A stretch of DNA of 64,000 nucleotides. It comes from JAKFWF01 sp031374115 (GTDB lineage Bacteria; Pseudomonadota; Alphaproteobacteria; Rhizobiales; Hyphomicrobiaceae). Positions 43,432-52,067 of the stretch are shown here, piece by piece (within the stretch, counting starts at the first letter, position 1; each line of letters begins with the position of its first letter). The translations under genes and the position numbers were made by a program. The notes under the pieces are model-generated. The model saw only the letters and a program-made list of their open reading frames with translations. It did no database searches and was not told the DNA's origin. The stretch lies in contig JANMNO010000036.1 of the NCBI GenBank assembly GCA_031374115.1, forward strand, positions 32,762 to 96,761, written 5' to 3'.

Positions 43432-43935
43432 TCAGTTCGGGAAGGTGATCAGGATCTTCATTTTCAAAAGCCACGGGAAATATGCCGATAGAAACTGGCC
43501 GAACACCCATAAAATGACGCCGAGTAGCAAGATCGCCGGGATCGCGGCGAAAACCGCCTTCATGAAAAACGTGACAAGGCGCCTGAATGGAATTTCCAAA
43601 GCTGTTACGGTGCCAGATACTGCATGGCTCGGGTATGGCGCTTCGAATGCCGGCATCGTGGGTTCGTGCGAAAATGACGGTTCAGGCAACGGTGCAAAGG
43701 CCAGTTCGGCTGCAGCGCGTTCGCGAGCCTCTCGCTCCCGCGCTTCGCGCTGAGCATCGCGCTCGCGGCGGAAGGTACGAGGCAGATCATCCGGACCGCC
43801 ATCCGCCATGGCCATACTTGCGTCCGTCATCGGAGCAGCTCCTGTTGTCGCATTTGGCTCACGTGGAGGCTCTTCCCCGCGCTGGCGGGCAATCGCGCTG
43901 GATAATCGTGGATCAGTGATTCGCGTGTCTGTCAT
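43432..43935 (-). CDS. Hypothetical single-pass membrane protein
   Basis: A 167-residue protein. A long charged N-terminal part with an Arg/Glu-rich helix (RRERDAQREAREREARERAA, about 56-75) is followed by an amphipathic stretch and one transmembrane helix near residues 128-150 (FAAIPAILLLGVILWVF). The short C-terminus ends KMKILITFPN. It is likely anchored with its coiled-coil-like part in the cytoplasm. No family recognised. Divergent from apt, 71 bases apart. Confidence 0.7.
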   Translation of the reverse strand: MTDTRITDPRLSSAIARQRGEEPPREPNATTGAAPMTDASMAMADGGPDDLPRTFRRERDAQREAREREARERAAAELAFAPLPEPSFSHEPTMPAFEAPYPSHAVSGTVTALEIPFRRLVTFFMKAVFAAIPAILLLGVILWVFGQFLSAYFPWLLKMKILITFPN

Positions 43936-44006
43936 CCACGCCTTCTATCGCCGATCGGATGATATTGCTATTTTGTGCTGTGAATTTGACGGAGGCGAGG
44001 TGGATT

Positions 44007-44546
44007 GTGATCGTTTTGGACAACGTTAAAAAACTCATAAGGACAATCCCGGATTATCCGAAGCCGGGGATCATGTTCCGTGATGTGACGACTTTGATGC
44101 GGGATGCCAATGGGTTCAAAGCGGCTGTAACCGAAATGACCAAGCCTTTCGCGGACCAAAAAATCGACGCCGTCGCCGCGATCGAAGCGCGCGGCTTTAT
44201 TTTTGGCGGCGCGGTTGCCGATAAGCTTGGCTGCGGGTTTATTCCGATCCGCAAGAAGGGCAAACTCCCGTGGACCACGATCGGGCAGCAATACACTCTT
44301 GAATACGGTGTTGATACAATCGAGGTTCATCTTGACGCAGTGAAAAGCGGCGATCGCATTCTCATTGTCGATGATCTGATCGCGACCGGCGGTACTGCAG
44401 AGGCGGCGGTGAAGCTCATCACCAGGGTCAACGGCATTATTGTCGGCGCGACGTTCGTTATCGACCTGCCGGAACTCGGTGGCATGAAATTACTGAAGTC
44501 ACATGGTGTCGACAGTCACGCTCTCGTGACCTTCGATGGCCATTGA
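44007..44546 (+). CDS. apt: Adenine phosphoribosyltransferase (GTG start)
   Basis: A 179-residue type I phosphoribosyltransferase. The PRPP-binding motif ILIVDDLIATGGTAEAA and the base-binding region EARGFIFGGAVADKLG are intact. It converts adenine and PRPP to AMP and PPi, here probably recycling adenine released by MtnP. No ATG is placed well; GTG at 44007, after GGAGGCGAGG, gives the normal length and MIVLDNVKKLIRTIPDYPKP-like N-terminus. A TTG at 44016 is the alternative. It is followed 39 bases later by mtnA. Confidence 0.93.
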   Translation: MIVLDNVKKLIRTIPDYPKPGIMFRDVTTLMRDANGFKAAVTEMTKPFADQKIDAVAAIEARGFIFGGAVADKLGCGFIPIRKKGKLPWTTIGQQYTLEYGVDTIEVHLDAVKSGDRILIVDDLIATGGTAEAAVKLITRVNGIIVGATFVIDLPELGGMKLLKSHGVDSHALVTFDGH

Positions 44547-44585
44547 TGGATCAGGGATGGCGCTTGCGATAAGGGAGTTGCGCGC

Positions 44586-45686
44586 TTGAAGATCAAAGGA
44601 CGTCACTATCGCACGATCTGGGTCCGGCCGGACGGGTGGTCGGTCGAAATTATCGATCAAACGCAGCTGCCGCACAAACTCGTGACGATCCCGCTGACGT
44701 CGTCGGCGCAAGCGGCGGAAGCCATCAAGTCGATGCAAGTGCGCGGTGCGCCTCTTATCGGAGCGACGGCCGCATACGGTATTTGCCTCGCGCTGCGTGA
44801 GGACGCGAGTGATGCGTCGCTCGCACGCACGATTGCGTTGTTGGCGGAACAGCGGCCGACGGCTGTGAATTTGCGCTGGGCGCTCGAAGAGATGCGTAAA
44901 TCGCTGGCGCCGCTACCGGTGGCAGGCCGTGTGGCTGCTGCCTACGCGCGCGCCGCTCAATTGTGCGATGACGATGTGGAGACGTGCCGCATGATCGGCG
45001 TTCACGGGCTCGAACTTATTGAAGAAGTCGCGGCTCGCAAAGAACGAGGCGAGGCCGTGAACATCCTGACGCACTGCAACGCCGGTTGGATTGCTTGCGT
45101 TGACTGGGGTACGGCGACAGCCCCGATCTACCAAGCCCACGATGCCGGCATCAAAGTCCACGTGTGGGTGGACGAAACCCGGCCGCGCAATCAAGGAGCA
45201 TCGCTGACGGCATTCGAGCTTGGCGCGCACGGTGTGCCGCACACGATCATCGTCGACAATGCAGGCGGTCATTACATGCAAGCTGGACGGGTCGATCTAT
45301 GCATTGTTGGCACCGACCGAGTGACGGCGCGAGGTGACGTTGCCAACAAGATCGGTACCTATCTCAAGGCGCTGGCGGCCCGCGACAACAACGTGCCGTT
45401 CTACGTCGCATTGCCGCACTCGACAATCGACTGGACGCTGGACGATGGTTTCAAGATTCCCATCGAACAACGGTCGGCGGACGAAGTCCTGAAGATGCCA
45501 GGCCGGTTGCCGGACGGATCGGTGGTAACCGTCGAGATTGCGGCTCCTGGTTCGCCGGCAGCAAACCCTGGGTTCGACATCACGCCGGCGCGGCTAGTAA
45601 CGGGGTTCATTACCGAGCGCGGTGTTGCTGCCGCGACGGCTGAGGACCTGCACCGGCTTTACCCCGAACAAGGAACCAAGGCCTGA
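44586..45686 (+). CDS. mtnA: S-methyl-5-thioribose-1-phosphate isomerase (TTG start)
   Basis: A 366-residue MtnA, which converts methylthioribose-1-phosphate to methylthioribulose-1-phosphate. The substrate loop VRGAPLIGATAAYG (52-65), the catalytic Cys in LTHCNAGW (C164) and the catalytic Asp in VGTDRVTARGDVANKIGTY (D244) are all present. The initiator is TTG at 44586, eight bases after AAGGGAG, as no ATG fits the family N-terminus. It lies in an operon with apt. MtnP is 1 kb away on the other strand, so purine and thioribose steps of methylthioadenosine salvage are together. mtnB, C, D and E are not here. Confidence 0.94.
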   Translation: MKIKGRHYRTIWVRPDGWSVEIIDQTQLPHKLVTIPLTSSAQAAEAIKSMQVRGAPLIGATAAYGICLALREDASDASLARTIALLAEQRPTAVNLRWALEEMRKSLAPLPVAGRVAAAYARAAQLCDDDVETCRMIGVHGLELIEEVAARKERGEAVNILTHCNAGWIACVDWGTATAPIYQAHDAGIKVHVWVDETRPRNQGASLTAFELGAHGVPHTIIVDNAGGHYMQAGRVDLCIVGTDRVTARGDVANKIGTYLKALAARDNNVPFYVALPHSTIDWTLDDGFKIPIEQRSADEVLKMPGRLPDGSVVTVEIAAPGSPAANPGFDITPARLVTGFITERGVAAATAEDLHRLYPEQGTKA

Positions 45687-45742
45687 CAGGCGCATTCAGG
45701 ATCACCGATGCGCTTCTTTGATTTTTGAGGAGAGCGATCGCC

Positions 45743-46090
45743 ATGAGACGTTCAGTTCTTGCCATAGTAGCGCTCGTCGTGATGACATCTGCTGCCATCG
45801 CGCATCACGGTTGGGGCAACTATAATGCTGCAAACCCGGTGACCGTGAAGGGCCCCATCCTCTCGTCGGTCTTCTCCAACCCGCACGCCACGATCACCGT
45901 CCAGGACTCAGACAAGATCTGGACACTGACGTTGGCGCCGACATCGCGCATGATCAGTCGAGGCGCACTGGCGGAACTGGTAGCAGTCGGCAAGCAGGTT
46001 GTCGCGTTTGGCTATCCGTCCACCGCCGAAAAGGACGAGATGCGGGCCGAGCGGATCACGATCGATGGTAAAACCGTCGAGTTGCGTTGA
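45743..46090 (+). CDS. DUF6152-like secreted protein
   Basis: A 115-residue exported protein. The signal peptide (to about residue 20, ending AIA) is followed at once by HHGWGNYN, the His-His-x-Trp motif typical of DUF6152 proteins, then a small beta-rich domain (about 30-113). The Asn-Pro-His in VFSNPHATITVQD is also conserved-looking. The N-terminal HH pair could bind a metal (inference; not shown). The stop codon overlaps the start of the next gene, a membrane protein. Possibly part of the same transcript as apt-mtnA, 56 bases downstream. Confidence 0.72.
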   Translation: MRRSVLAIVALVVMTSAAIAHHGWGNYNAANPVTVKGPILSSVFSNPHATITVQDSDKIWTLTLAPTSRMISRGALAELVAVGKQVVAFGYPSTAEKDEMRAERITIDGKTVELR

Positions 46091-46584
46091 TGGCGGCCGA
46101 CGGCGCTTCAGCCTGGCTGCTCGCGATCGAACAATCAGGCATCGGCAATTCGATCCGCCAGTCGATATGGTTTTACCCGGCCGCAAACGTGGCGCATGTC
46201 CTTGGCCTTGCTCTATTTGCCGGCGCGCTCGTCGTGATGGACCTGCGATTGCTGGGTGCCTTTGCTGCGACCCGACCAGTAGATGTTATCTTCCCGGCGA
46301 GACGCTTTGCTATCGCTGCCTTGACACTCATGTTGCTGTCGGGCAGCGGCCTCTTTATCGCCGAGGCAAGTCACATTTCGCAGAATCCCGTCTTTCTCAC
46401 CAAGATCTCGCTCGTCACACTTGGGATCTTGCTGGCATTGCTGACGCACCGTCCGTTGTCGCGATTCCTGCAGGAGGCTGTTCCTTTCGAACCCATCCCG
46501 TTCGCGTTCAAGTTTACGGCTGGCCTGTCGCTTGCTCTTTGGCTGACTGTCGCGGGTCTAGGGCGCTTCATCGCGTACCTTTAA
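46090..46584 (+). CDS. DUF6644-like membrane protein
   Basis: A 164-residue integral membrane protein with four helices (about 26-54, 73-93, 103-120 and 138-160). A helix-1 His is present in PAANVAHVLGLALFAG. Its ATG overlaps the stop of the DUF6152-like gene by one base. A secreted small protein coupled with a polytopic partner suggests one system, but no function is known. I assign the family from overall pattern, and am moderately sure. Confidence 0.7.
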   Translation: MAADGASAWLLAIEQSGIGNSIRQSIWFYPAANVAHVLGLALFAGALVVMDLRLLGAFAATRPVDVIFPARRFAIAALTLMLLSGSGLFIAEASHISQNPVFLTKISLVTLGILLALLTHRPLSRFLQEAVPFEPIPFAFKFTAGLSLALWLTVAGLGRFIAYL

Positions 46585-46609
46585 AAGCTGGTGCGCCTCA
46601 CGGATAGGT

Positions 46610-46738
46610 ATGTTTCAAGACGCGGACTTGGAGTACAAAGCGCTTGCCATCCAGGAATACAGCGAGGAAGACTCCGACGACGTTGTCCACATGCTGGCCG
46701 CGAGCCTCGCCACTAACATTCTGGCCCGCAGACCGTGA
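46610..46738 (+). CDS. Possible 42-residue acidic small protein
   Basis: A short frame beginning MFQDADLEYKALAIQEYSEE and ending ATNILARRP. It is acidic in the first half, with a CACGGATAGGT ahead of the ATG as a weak ribosome-binding site. It lies between the DUF6644-like gene and the convergent mtnP, and ends 2 bases before it. No family is recognised; it may be a chance frame. Confidence 0.3.
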   Translation: MFQDADLEYKALAIQEYSEEDSDDVVHMLAASLATNILARRP

Positions 46739-46740
46739 AA

Positions 46741-47622
46741 TCAAGTGCCCGTCTTTAGCACCCGGCCTGCCACCGCATCGAGCTTGGCAAGCAACGCGTG
46801 ATCGCGTGCGCCGGGCGGTGTGATCAGCGCGAACTCTAGTGCTTTGTCCGAACCGATCGGACAGGCGGGGTGCTGCTTCGGAAACGATTTCGCCAGCCGC
46901 ATTACCAGCCGTTGCGCCATCGCCGTGTTGCCGGTCATCACCTTTATAACGGATGAAACGTCAACGTGGGCGTGCTCCTCGTGCCAACAGTCGAAGTCGG
47001 TGACCATTGCCACGGTCGCGTAGCAAATCTCAGCCTCCCGCGCGAGTTTGGCTTCGGGCATGTTGGTCATACCGATGACGGCGCATCCCCACGCGCGGTA
47101 AAGGTTGCTCTCAGCCCGTGTTGAGAACTGTGGGCCTTCCATCACGAGGTAGGTACCGCCGCGCGTACCTGAAATTTTCTCTGCGGCCATCGCCTTCGCG
47201 ACTTCATCGACCAGACCAGGGCTAACCGGATCGGCGACAGACACGTGCGCGACGAGGCCGGTTCCGAAGAAGCTTTTTTCTCGAGCGAACGTTCGGTCGA
47301 TGAACTGGTCGGGTAGCACGAAGTGGCCGGGCGGGTATTCCTCGCGAAACGATCCGCAAGCGGAGATCGATACGAGATCGGTTACGCCGGTGCGCTTCAA
47401 GGCGTCGATGTTAGCGCGGTAGTTGATCGCCGACGGTGGGATCTTGTGGCCGCGGCCATGACGAGGAAGAAAGCGCACCGGCAGCCCATCGACATGCGCA
47501 TGCAGGATTTGATCGGAGGCATCGCCCCACGGGCTTTCGATCGTTTTCCACTCGGGCTTCTCGAAGCCCGGCAAGTCATAAAAACCACTGCCGCCGATAA
47601 TGCCAAGTACGGATTGGGTCAT
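46741..47622 (-). CDS. mtnP: S-methyl-5'-thioadenosine phosphorylase
   Basis: A 293-residue trimeric nucleoside phosphorylase. GIIGGSGFYDLPG (8-20) binds phosphate, RHGRGHKIPPSAINYRANI is the family signature, and VMEGPQFSTRAESNLY lines the ribose and base pocket. It splits methylthioadenosine, a by-product of polyamine synthesis, to adenine and methylthioribose-1-phosphate, the substrates of Apt and MtnA encoded nearby. It is convergent with the DUF6152/DUF6644 pair. The 133 bases upstream hold a family B palindromic repeat. Confidence 0.95.
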   Translation of the reverse strand: MTQSVLGIIGGSGFYDLPGFEKPEWKTIESPWGDASDQILHAHVDGLPVRFLPRHGRGHKIPPSAINYRANIDALKRTGVTDLVSISACGSFREEYPPGHFVLPDQFIDRTFAREKSFFGTGLVAHVSVADPVSPGLVDEVAKAMAAEKISGTRGGTYLVMEGPQFSTRAESNLYRAWGCAVIGMTNMPEAKLAREAEICYATVAMVTDFDCWHEEHAHVDVSSVIKVMTGNTAMAQRLVMRLAKSFPKQHPACPIGSDKALEFALITPPGARDHALLAKLDAVAGRVLKTGT

Positions 47623-47652
47623 GGAAAACTATCCTCGAATGATAGCGGCGAT

Positions 47653-47740
47653 GTAGGTCGGCTAAAACACTTGCGGGACCCGACAACTTTGAGCTGCACC
47701 GTTGATGCCGGGTCTCGCGAAATCGCTCTACCCGACCCAC
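47653..47740. repeat. Palindromic repeat family B, inverted pair, copy 1
   Basis: Two related arms in opposite orientation. The left arm (47653-47687) runs from GTAGGTCGG to GGGACCCGAC. The right arm (47707-47740) runs from GCCGGGTCTCGCGA to TCTACCCGACCCAC. Each arm is itself a near-palindrome (GTCGGGT...ACCCGAC). It lies between mtnP and an M3 peptidase gene. A better-preserved pair is at 58347-58438. Similar GTCGGGTTTCGC-to-TCTACCCGAC elements are, to my knowledge, abundant in Bradyrhizobium-type genomes. Confidence 0.7.
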
Positions 47741-47755
47741 GGTTCGATCGTTGGA

Positions 47756-49807
47756 TTACGCCGCCAGTCCGCGCTTTTTCAGGAGGCCATCGACGCTTGG
47801 CATCTTGCCACGGAATAGAGTGTAGGCCTCATCTTCCTTCCGCAAGCCGCCGGCGGAATAGACGTAGCGCTTGAGCTTATCGGCGGTTACTGGATCGAAC
47901 ACGTTGCCGGTTTCTTCAAATGCGGCGAAGGCGTCGGCATCAAGAACTTCCGACCACAAATAGCTATAGTAGCCAGCCGCATAGCCACCCGAGAAGATAT
48001 GCTGGAAGTGTGCCGAGCGGTGGCGCATGCCAACTTCGCGCGGCATGCCGATACGCGCGAGTGTTGCAGCTTCTAGCGATGCCGGATCGAAGTTTTCCGA
48101 GCTCGTCAGCGTGTGGATATCCATGTCCACAATCGCGCTGCCGAGGAAAGCCACCGTGTCGAAACCTTGGTTGAACGTGCGCGCAGCCTTCAACTTCGCC
48201 ATTAACGCGGCTGGCATCGGCTCACCCGTCGTCGCGTGCCGGGCAAAGCGGCTCATGATCTCCGGCGTGCCCAGCCAATGCTCGAAGAGTTGTGACGGCA
48301 GCTCGACGAAGTCACGAACCACCGATGTGCAGGCGAGAGAGGGATAGATGACATTCGACAGCAAGCCGTGCAGGCCATGTCCGAATTCGTGAAACAGTGT
48401 GCGGGCATCGTCGAACGACAGGAGCGTAGGTTCCCGCGCAGCTCCTTTGGCGAAGTTCATCACGTTGACGATGATGGGTCGGGTCTCGGCGCCATCGAGT
48501 TTATCTTGGCGGCGATAGGCGCTCATCCAAGCACCCGAACGCTTCGCGGATCGGGCGAAATAGTCGCCGAGAAATAATCCCACGTGCTGGCCTTCGCGAT
48601 CAGTCACCTCGAACGCGCGCACATCCGGGTGATAGACTGGAACGTCGGTGCGCTCCTTGAACGTCACGCCGAACAGTTGCGTCGCGGTATAGAACGCGGC
48701 CTCGATCATACGGTCGAGCGGCAGGTAGGGTTTGATCCCGGCCTCATCAAGGTTGAACTCGGCCGCGCGCACCTTTTCGGCGTAGAAGCGCCAGTCCCAC
48801 GGCTCGATCTTGATATTGGCGCCTTCGCTTGCGGCCATATCCTGGAGTTTTGCAAGCTCGGCTTGAGCGCGGGCAACACCCGGCGCCCACACGCGATCGA
48901 GCAGCTCGCGCACGCGCGCGGATGTCTTGGCCATGGTTTCTTCAAGCGCATAGTCAGCGTATGTCTTATGGCCCAGTAGGTTCGCCACCTCGATGCGAAG
49001 CGCGACGAGATCTGTGATCGCCTGCCGGTTGTCGGTTGCGCCCACGTTCTCGCCGCGCGCGGTCCAAGCCTTCCAGGCTTGCTCGCGCAGATCGCGACGC
49101 GTGGAAAACGTGAGGAACGGTTCAATCAGCGAGCGCGACAGCGTGACGACGTGCGTGCTGTTCAAGCCGCGCTCGGTTGCCGCGGCAGCTGCTGTTGCAC
49201 GCACGAACTCAGGCAGTCCTTCGAGATCAGCCTCGTTCTTGAGTTCGAGCGCGTAGGCCCTCTCGTCGGCAAGTACATTCTGCCCGAACTTCGTCGCGAG
49301 GTTTGCCCGCTGTTTGGACAGGGTCTTGTAGCGTTCTTGGGCCGCGCCTTCGAGCTTCGCACCCGAGCGCACGAACGCTTTATGTGTTTTCTCCAGCAGC
49401 CGAAGTTGTTCGGCATCGAGGCCAAGCGTCTCTTTCCCGGCGAACAAGGTATCGATGCGTTGGAACAGCGCGGCGTTGGTCGTGATGCCGGTCGAATGTG
49501 CCGCGAATTTTGGCGACCACTCGCGCTCTAACGCCTGCAGCGCGTCGTTCGTATTGCTGCCCGTTAGATTCCAGAACACCGCCGCCACGCGGTCGAGCGT
49601 GTCGCCCGCCCGCTCCATCGCTTCGATCGTATTTGCGAAGTTCGGTTCGTCCGCATTCCCGGCGATGGCGTCGATCTCGGCGTTGTGTGCATTGAAGGCA
49701 ATCTCGAACGCTGGAGCAAAGTGCTCGGATCGGATCTCGTTGAACGGGGGCGCCTCGAATGGTGTTGTCCATGGCGCAAGCAGCGGGTTGATGGCGGCGG
49801 CGTTCAT
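47756..49807 (-). CDS. M3 family oligopeptidase (peptidyl-dipeptidase Dcp-like)
   Basis: A 683-residue zinc metallopeptidase. The catalytic motif is FHEFGHGLHG (H473, E474, H477), and a downstream Glu ligand lies in LASLEAATLARIG-type helices; YSYLWSEVLDADAF is typical of the M3 C-terminal region. It cleaves short peptides in the cytoplasm or periplasm. No signal peptide is seen. The start at 49807 (GGAG nine bases upstream, MNAAAINPLLAPW) is preferred to an earlier ATG. Dcp and oligopeptidase A are close relatives, so I do not choose a symbol. Confidence 0.93.
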   Translation of the reverse strand: MNAAAINPLLAPWTTPFEAPPFNEIRSEHFAPAFEIAFNAHNAEIDAIAGNADEPNFANTIEAMERAGDTLDRVAAVFWNLTGSNTNDALQALEREWSPKFAAHSTGITTNAALFQRIDTLFAGKETLGLDAEQLRLLEKTHKAFVRSGAKLEGAAQERYKTLSKQRANLATKFGQNVLADERAYALELKNEADLEGLPEFVRATAAAAATERGLNSTHVVTLSRSLIEPFLTFSTRRDLREQAWKAWTARGENVGATDNRQAITDLVALRIEVANLLGHKTYADYALEETMAKTSARVRELLDRVWAPGVARAQAELAKLQDMAASEGANIKIEPWDWRFYAEKVRAAEFNLDEAGIKPYLPLDRMIEAAFYTATQLFGVTFKERTDVPVYHPDVRAFEVTDREGQHVGLFLGDYFARSAKRSGAWMSAYRRQDKLDGAETRPIIVNVMNFAKGAAREPTLLSFDDARTLFHEFGHGLHGLLSNVIYPSLACTSVVRDFVELPSQLFEHWLGTPEIMSRFARHATTGEPMPAALMAKLKAARTFNQGFDTVAFLGSAIVDMDIHTLTSSENFDPASLEAATLARIGMPREVGMRHRSAHFQHIFSGGYAAGYYSYLWSEVLDADAFAAFEETGNVFDPVTADKLKRYVYSAGGLRKEDEAYTLFRGKMPSVDGLLKKRGLAA

Positions 49808-49946
49808 TGAGGCTCCGATCTGGGTCGCGAAAGGAGCATATAAGCCGCGCGGTCGCATTTGCGAAGCGCGTTAGTGAAGCATTCGGAGCGCAGAATCTGC
49901 GGCACGACGGGATTGCCAAAACAGAAGAGTCTTGCCATGGCAAACC

Positions 49947-49977
49947 ACGAAGGGGCAGCCTTGTCGGCCGCCCCTCG
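49947..49977 (-). terminator. Terminator downstream of glnA
   Basis: On the minus strand, AGGGGCGGCC pairs with GGCTGCCCCT (one G-T pair) around GACAA, then TCGTGGTTT. The T tract is weak, but the position 27 bases after the glnA stop is right. Confidence 0.6.
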
Positions 49978-50003
49978 CATTTCAATCCTGATCAAGTGAT
50001 CGA

Positions 50004-51413
50004 TCAGACCGAGTAGTACATGTCGAACTCGACCGGGTGTGGCGTCATGTCGGTGCGCGCCACTTCCTGCATCTTGAGCTCGATAAAAGCATCGATCATA
50101 TCGTCGGAGAACACGCCGCCTGCCTTCAAGAACGCGCGGTCCTTGTCGAGGTTGTGCAACGCTTCACGCAACGAGGCGGCAACCGTCGGGATCTTCGCGA
50201 GCTCCGCTGGCGGAAGATCATAAAGATTCTTGTCCATCGGCTCTCCCGGATGGATCTTGTTCTGGATGCCATCGAGTCCGGCCATCAACATCGCGGCGAA
50301 CGCGAGGTAGGGGTTGGCGCCTGGATCAGGGAAACGGATCTCGATGCGCTTCGCCTTCGGGCTGGTCACGTGCGGGATCCGGCAGGATGCAGACCGGTTG
50401 CGAGCGGAGTAGGCGAGCAACACAGGAGCTTCATAGCCCGGCACCAGGCGCTTGTACGAGTTGGTCAGCGGATTGGTGAACGCGTTGAGCGCCTTCGCGT
50501 GCTTCAGGATGCCGCCGATGTAGAACAGGCATGTCTCCGACAGGTCGGCGTACTTGTTACCAGCAAACATCGGCTGGCCGCCCTTCCAGATCGATTGATG
50601 AACGTGCATACCCGAACCGTTGTCGCCGTACATCGGCTTCGGCATGAAGGTGACCGACTTGCCGTACGCTTGAGCAACGTTGTGAGCGACATACTTATAG
50701 ATCTGCATGCCGTCCGCCATCTTCAGCATCGGGCCAAACTTGACGCCGAGCTCGTGCTGGGCGGCCGCCACTTCGTGGTGATGCTTTTCGACGGAGACGC
50801 CCATCTCGGACATGACCGAGAGCATCTCGGAGCGGATGTCCTGGCAGCTGTCGATCGGGGGCACCGGGAAGTAGCCACCCTTCGTGCGCGGACGATGCCC
50901 CAAGTTGCCCATTTCGTACTCGGTGCCGGTATTGGACGGCAATTCGTTCGAGTCGAGCTTATAGGAAACGTGATGTGGCTCCGACGTGAAACGAACGTCG
51001 TCGAAAATAAAGAACTCGGCTTCCGGGCCGAAGAACACGGTGTCGCCGACGCCGGTCGACTTCATGTAGGCTTCCGCCTTCTTGGCGATACCGCGCGGGT
51101 CGCGTTCGTATAGCTCGCCGGTGGAAGGCTCGATAACGTCGCAGAAAATTGCCAGCGTTGTTTGCGCAAAAAATGGATCGAGGTGGGCTGTCTCCGGGTC
51201 CAACATCAATGTCATGTCTGAGGCTTCAATGCCCTTCCAACCAGCGATCGATGAACCGTCGAAAGCATAGCCGTCCGTAAACACGCCTTCATCGATGCAG
51301 CTGGCGTCGGCCGTCACGTGCTGCATTTTACCTCTGGTGTCGGTGAAACGCAGATCGACGAACTTTACATCCTTGTCCTTCATCATCTTAAGGACGTCGG
51401 CACTCTTGGTCAT
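50004..51413 (-). CDS. glnA: Glutamine synthetase type I
   Basis: A 469-residue GSI-beta, which forms glutamine from glutamate, ammonia and ATP in a dodecamer. The beta-Grasp opening DVKFVDLRFTDTRGKMQHVT, the substrate-binding ANKYADLSE and NRSASCRIPH, and the adenylylation Tyr in NLYDLPPAE (Y398) are present, so it is regulated by GlnE. It follows glnB with a 111-base gap and shares its strand. The sigma-54-type promoter upstream of glnB suggests co-transcription and NtrC control. Confidence 0.98.
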   Translation of the reverse strand: MTKSADVLKMMKDKDVKFVDLRFTDTRGKMQHVTADASCIDEGVFTDGYAFDGSSIAGWKGIEASDMTLMLDPETAHLDPFFAQTTLAIFCDVIEPSTGELYERDPRGIAKKAEAYMKSTGVGDTVFFGPEAEFFIFDDVRFTSEPHHVSYKLDSNELPSNTGTEYEMGNLGHRPRTKGGYFPVPPIDSCQDIRSEMLSVMSEMGVSVEKHHHEVAAAQHELGVKFGPMLKMADGMQIYKYVAHNVAQAYGKSVTFMPKPMYGDNGSGMHVHQSIWKGGQPMFAGNKYADLSETCLFYIGGILKHAKALNAFTNPLTNSYKRLVPGYEAPVLLAYSARNRSASCRIPHVTSPKAKRIEIRFPDPGANPYLAFAAMLMAGLDGIQNKIHPGEPMDKNLYDLPPAELAKIPTVAASLREALHNLDKDRAFLKAGGVFSDDMIDAFIELKMQEVARTDMTPHPVEFDMYYSV

Positions 51414-51524
51414 TGCAGCTCCCCTGCTTTGGCTTGGTTATTCTTCAGATGAAACTTATTCGTGTGAAAACTTCGCGCTGACGAGCACGCACGTCCCGCT
51501 GCTGCTGGTTCCCCCGGAATGCCT

Positions 51525-51863
51525 TCAGATCGCGTCCGCGCCGGTCTCGCCGGTACGAATGCGGATCGCTTCTTCGATGGTGGAGACGAAAATCTTGCCA
51601 TCGCCGATGCGGCCGGTCTTGGCGGCCTTCTGGATCGCCTCGAGGGCTTTGTCCAGCATCTCATCCGCGAGGACGACCTCTATTTTTACCTTTGGCAGGA
51701 AGTCGACGACGTATTCAGCGCCCCTATAGAGCTCCGTGTGACCCTTCTGACGGCCAAAACCCTTGGCTTCGATCACGGTGATGCCTTGCAGGCCAATCTC
51801 CTGAAGCGCTTCCTTGACCTCGTCCAGCTTGAACGGCTTGATAATCGCTTCGATCTTTTTCAT
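51525..51863 (-). CDS. glnB: Nitrogen regulatory protein P-II
   Basis: A 112-residue trimeric PII signalling protein. The T-loop GFGRQKGHTELYRGAEYVVD carries the uridylylated Tyr (Y51), and the C-terminus holds the ATP-binding TGRIGDGKIFV. It senses 2-oxoglutarate and ATP/ADP and controls GlnE and NtrB. First gene of the glnB-glnA pair; an upstream sigma-54 site fits nitrogen-limited expression. Divergent from nnr, as in many alphaproteobacteria. Confidence 0.98.
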   Translation of the reverse strand: MKKIEAIIKPFKLDEVKEALQEIGLQGITVIEAKGFGRQKGHTELYRGAEYVVDFLPKVKIEVVLADEMLDKALEAIQKAAKTGRIGDGKIFVSTIEEAIRIRTGETGADAI

Positions 51864-51920
51864 GCGTCGTTCCGACCGGACTGCTTCCGGGCCCCATTTG
51901 GCTCGCTACAACTTCCATTA

Positions 51921-51936
51921 AGCACGGCTTGTGCCA
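51921..51936 (-). promoter_or_regulatory. Sigma-54 (RpoN) promoter upstream of glnB
   Basis: On the minus strand, TGGCACAAGCCGTGCT: the -24 TGGCAC is perfect, spacing is right, and the -12 element is GTGCT in place of TTGCW (the invariant GC is kept). It lies 58 bases before the glnB start. Upstream NtrC sites were not resolved by eye. Confidence 0.7.
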
Positions 51937-52067
51937 GTTGATAAGAGACGCTTGAGCCTTCTAGTATCAAGACCTTGGACCAGTGCTGCCGCAAGTTGTG
52001 GCATCGAGAGCCAAGGCGCAAGTTTAAAAATTAGGCAAATCGGTTAAAATATTAGCAGGCTGATTGA

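Noticed and set aside
50037..51113. 358-residue plus-strand open frame
   Set aside because: Antisense to glnA; His/Arg/Asp-rich shadow with no family resemblance.
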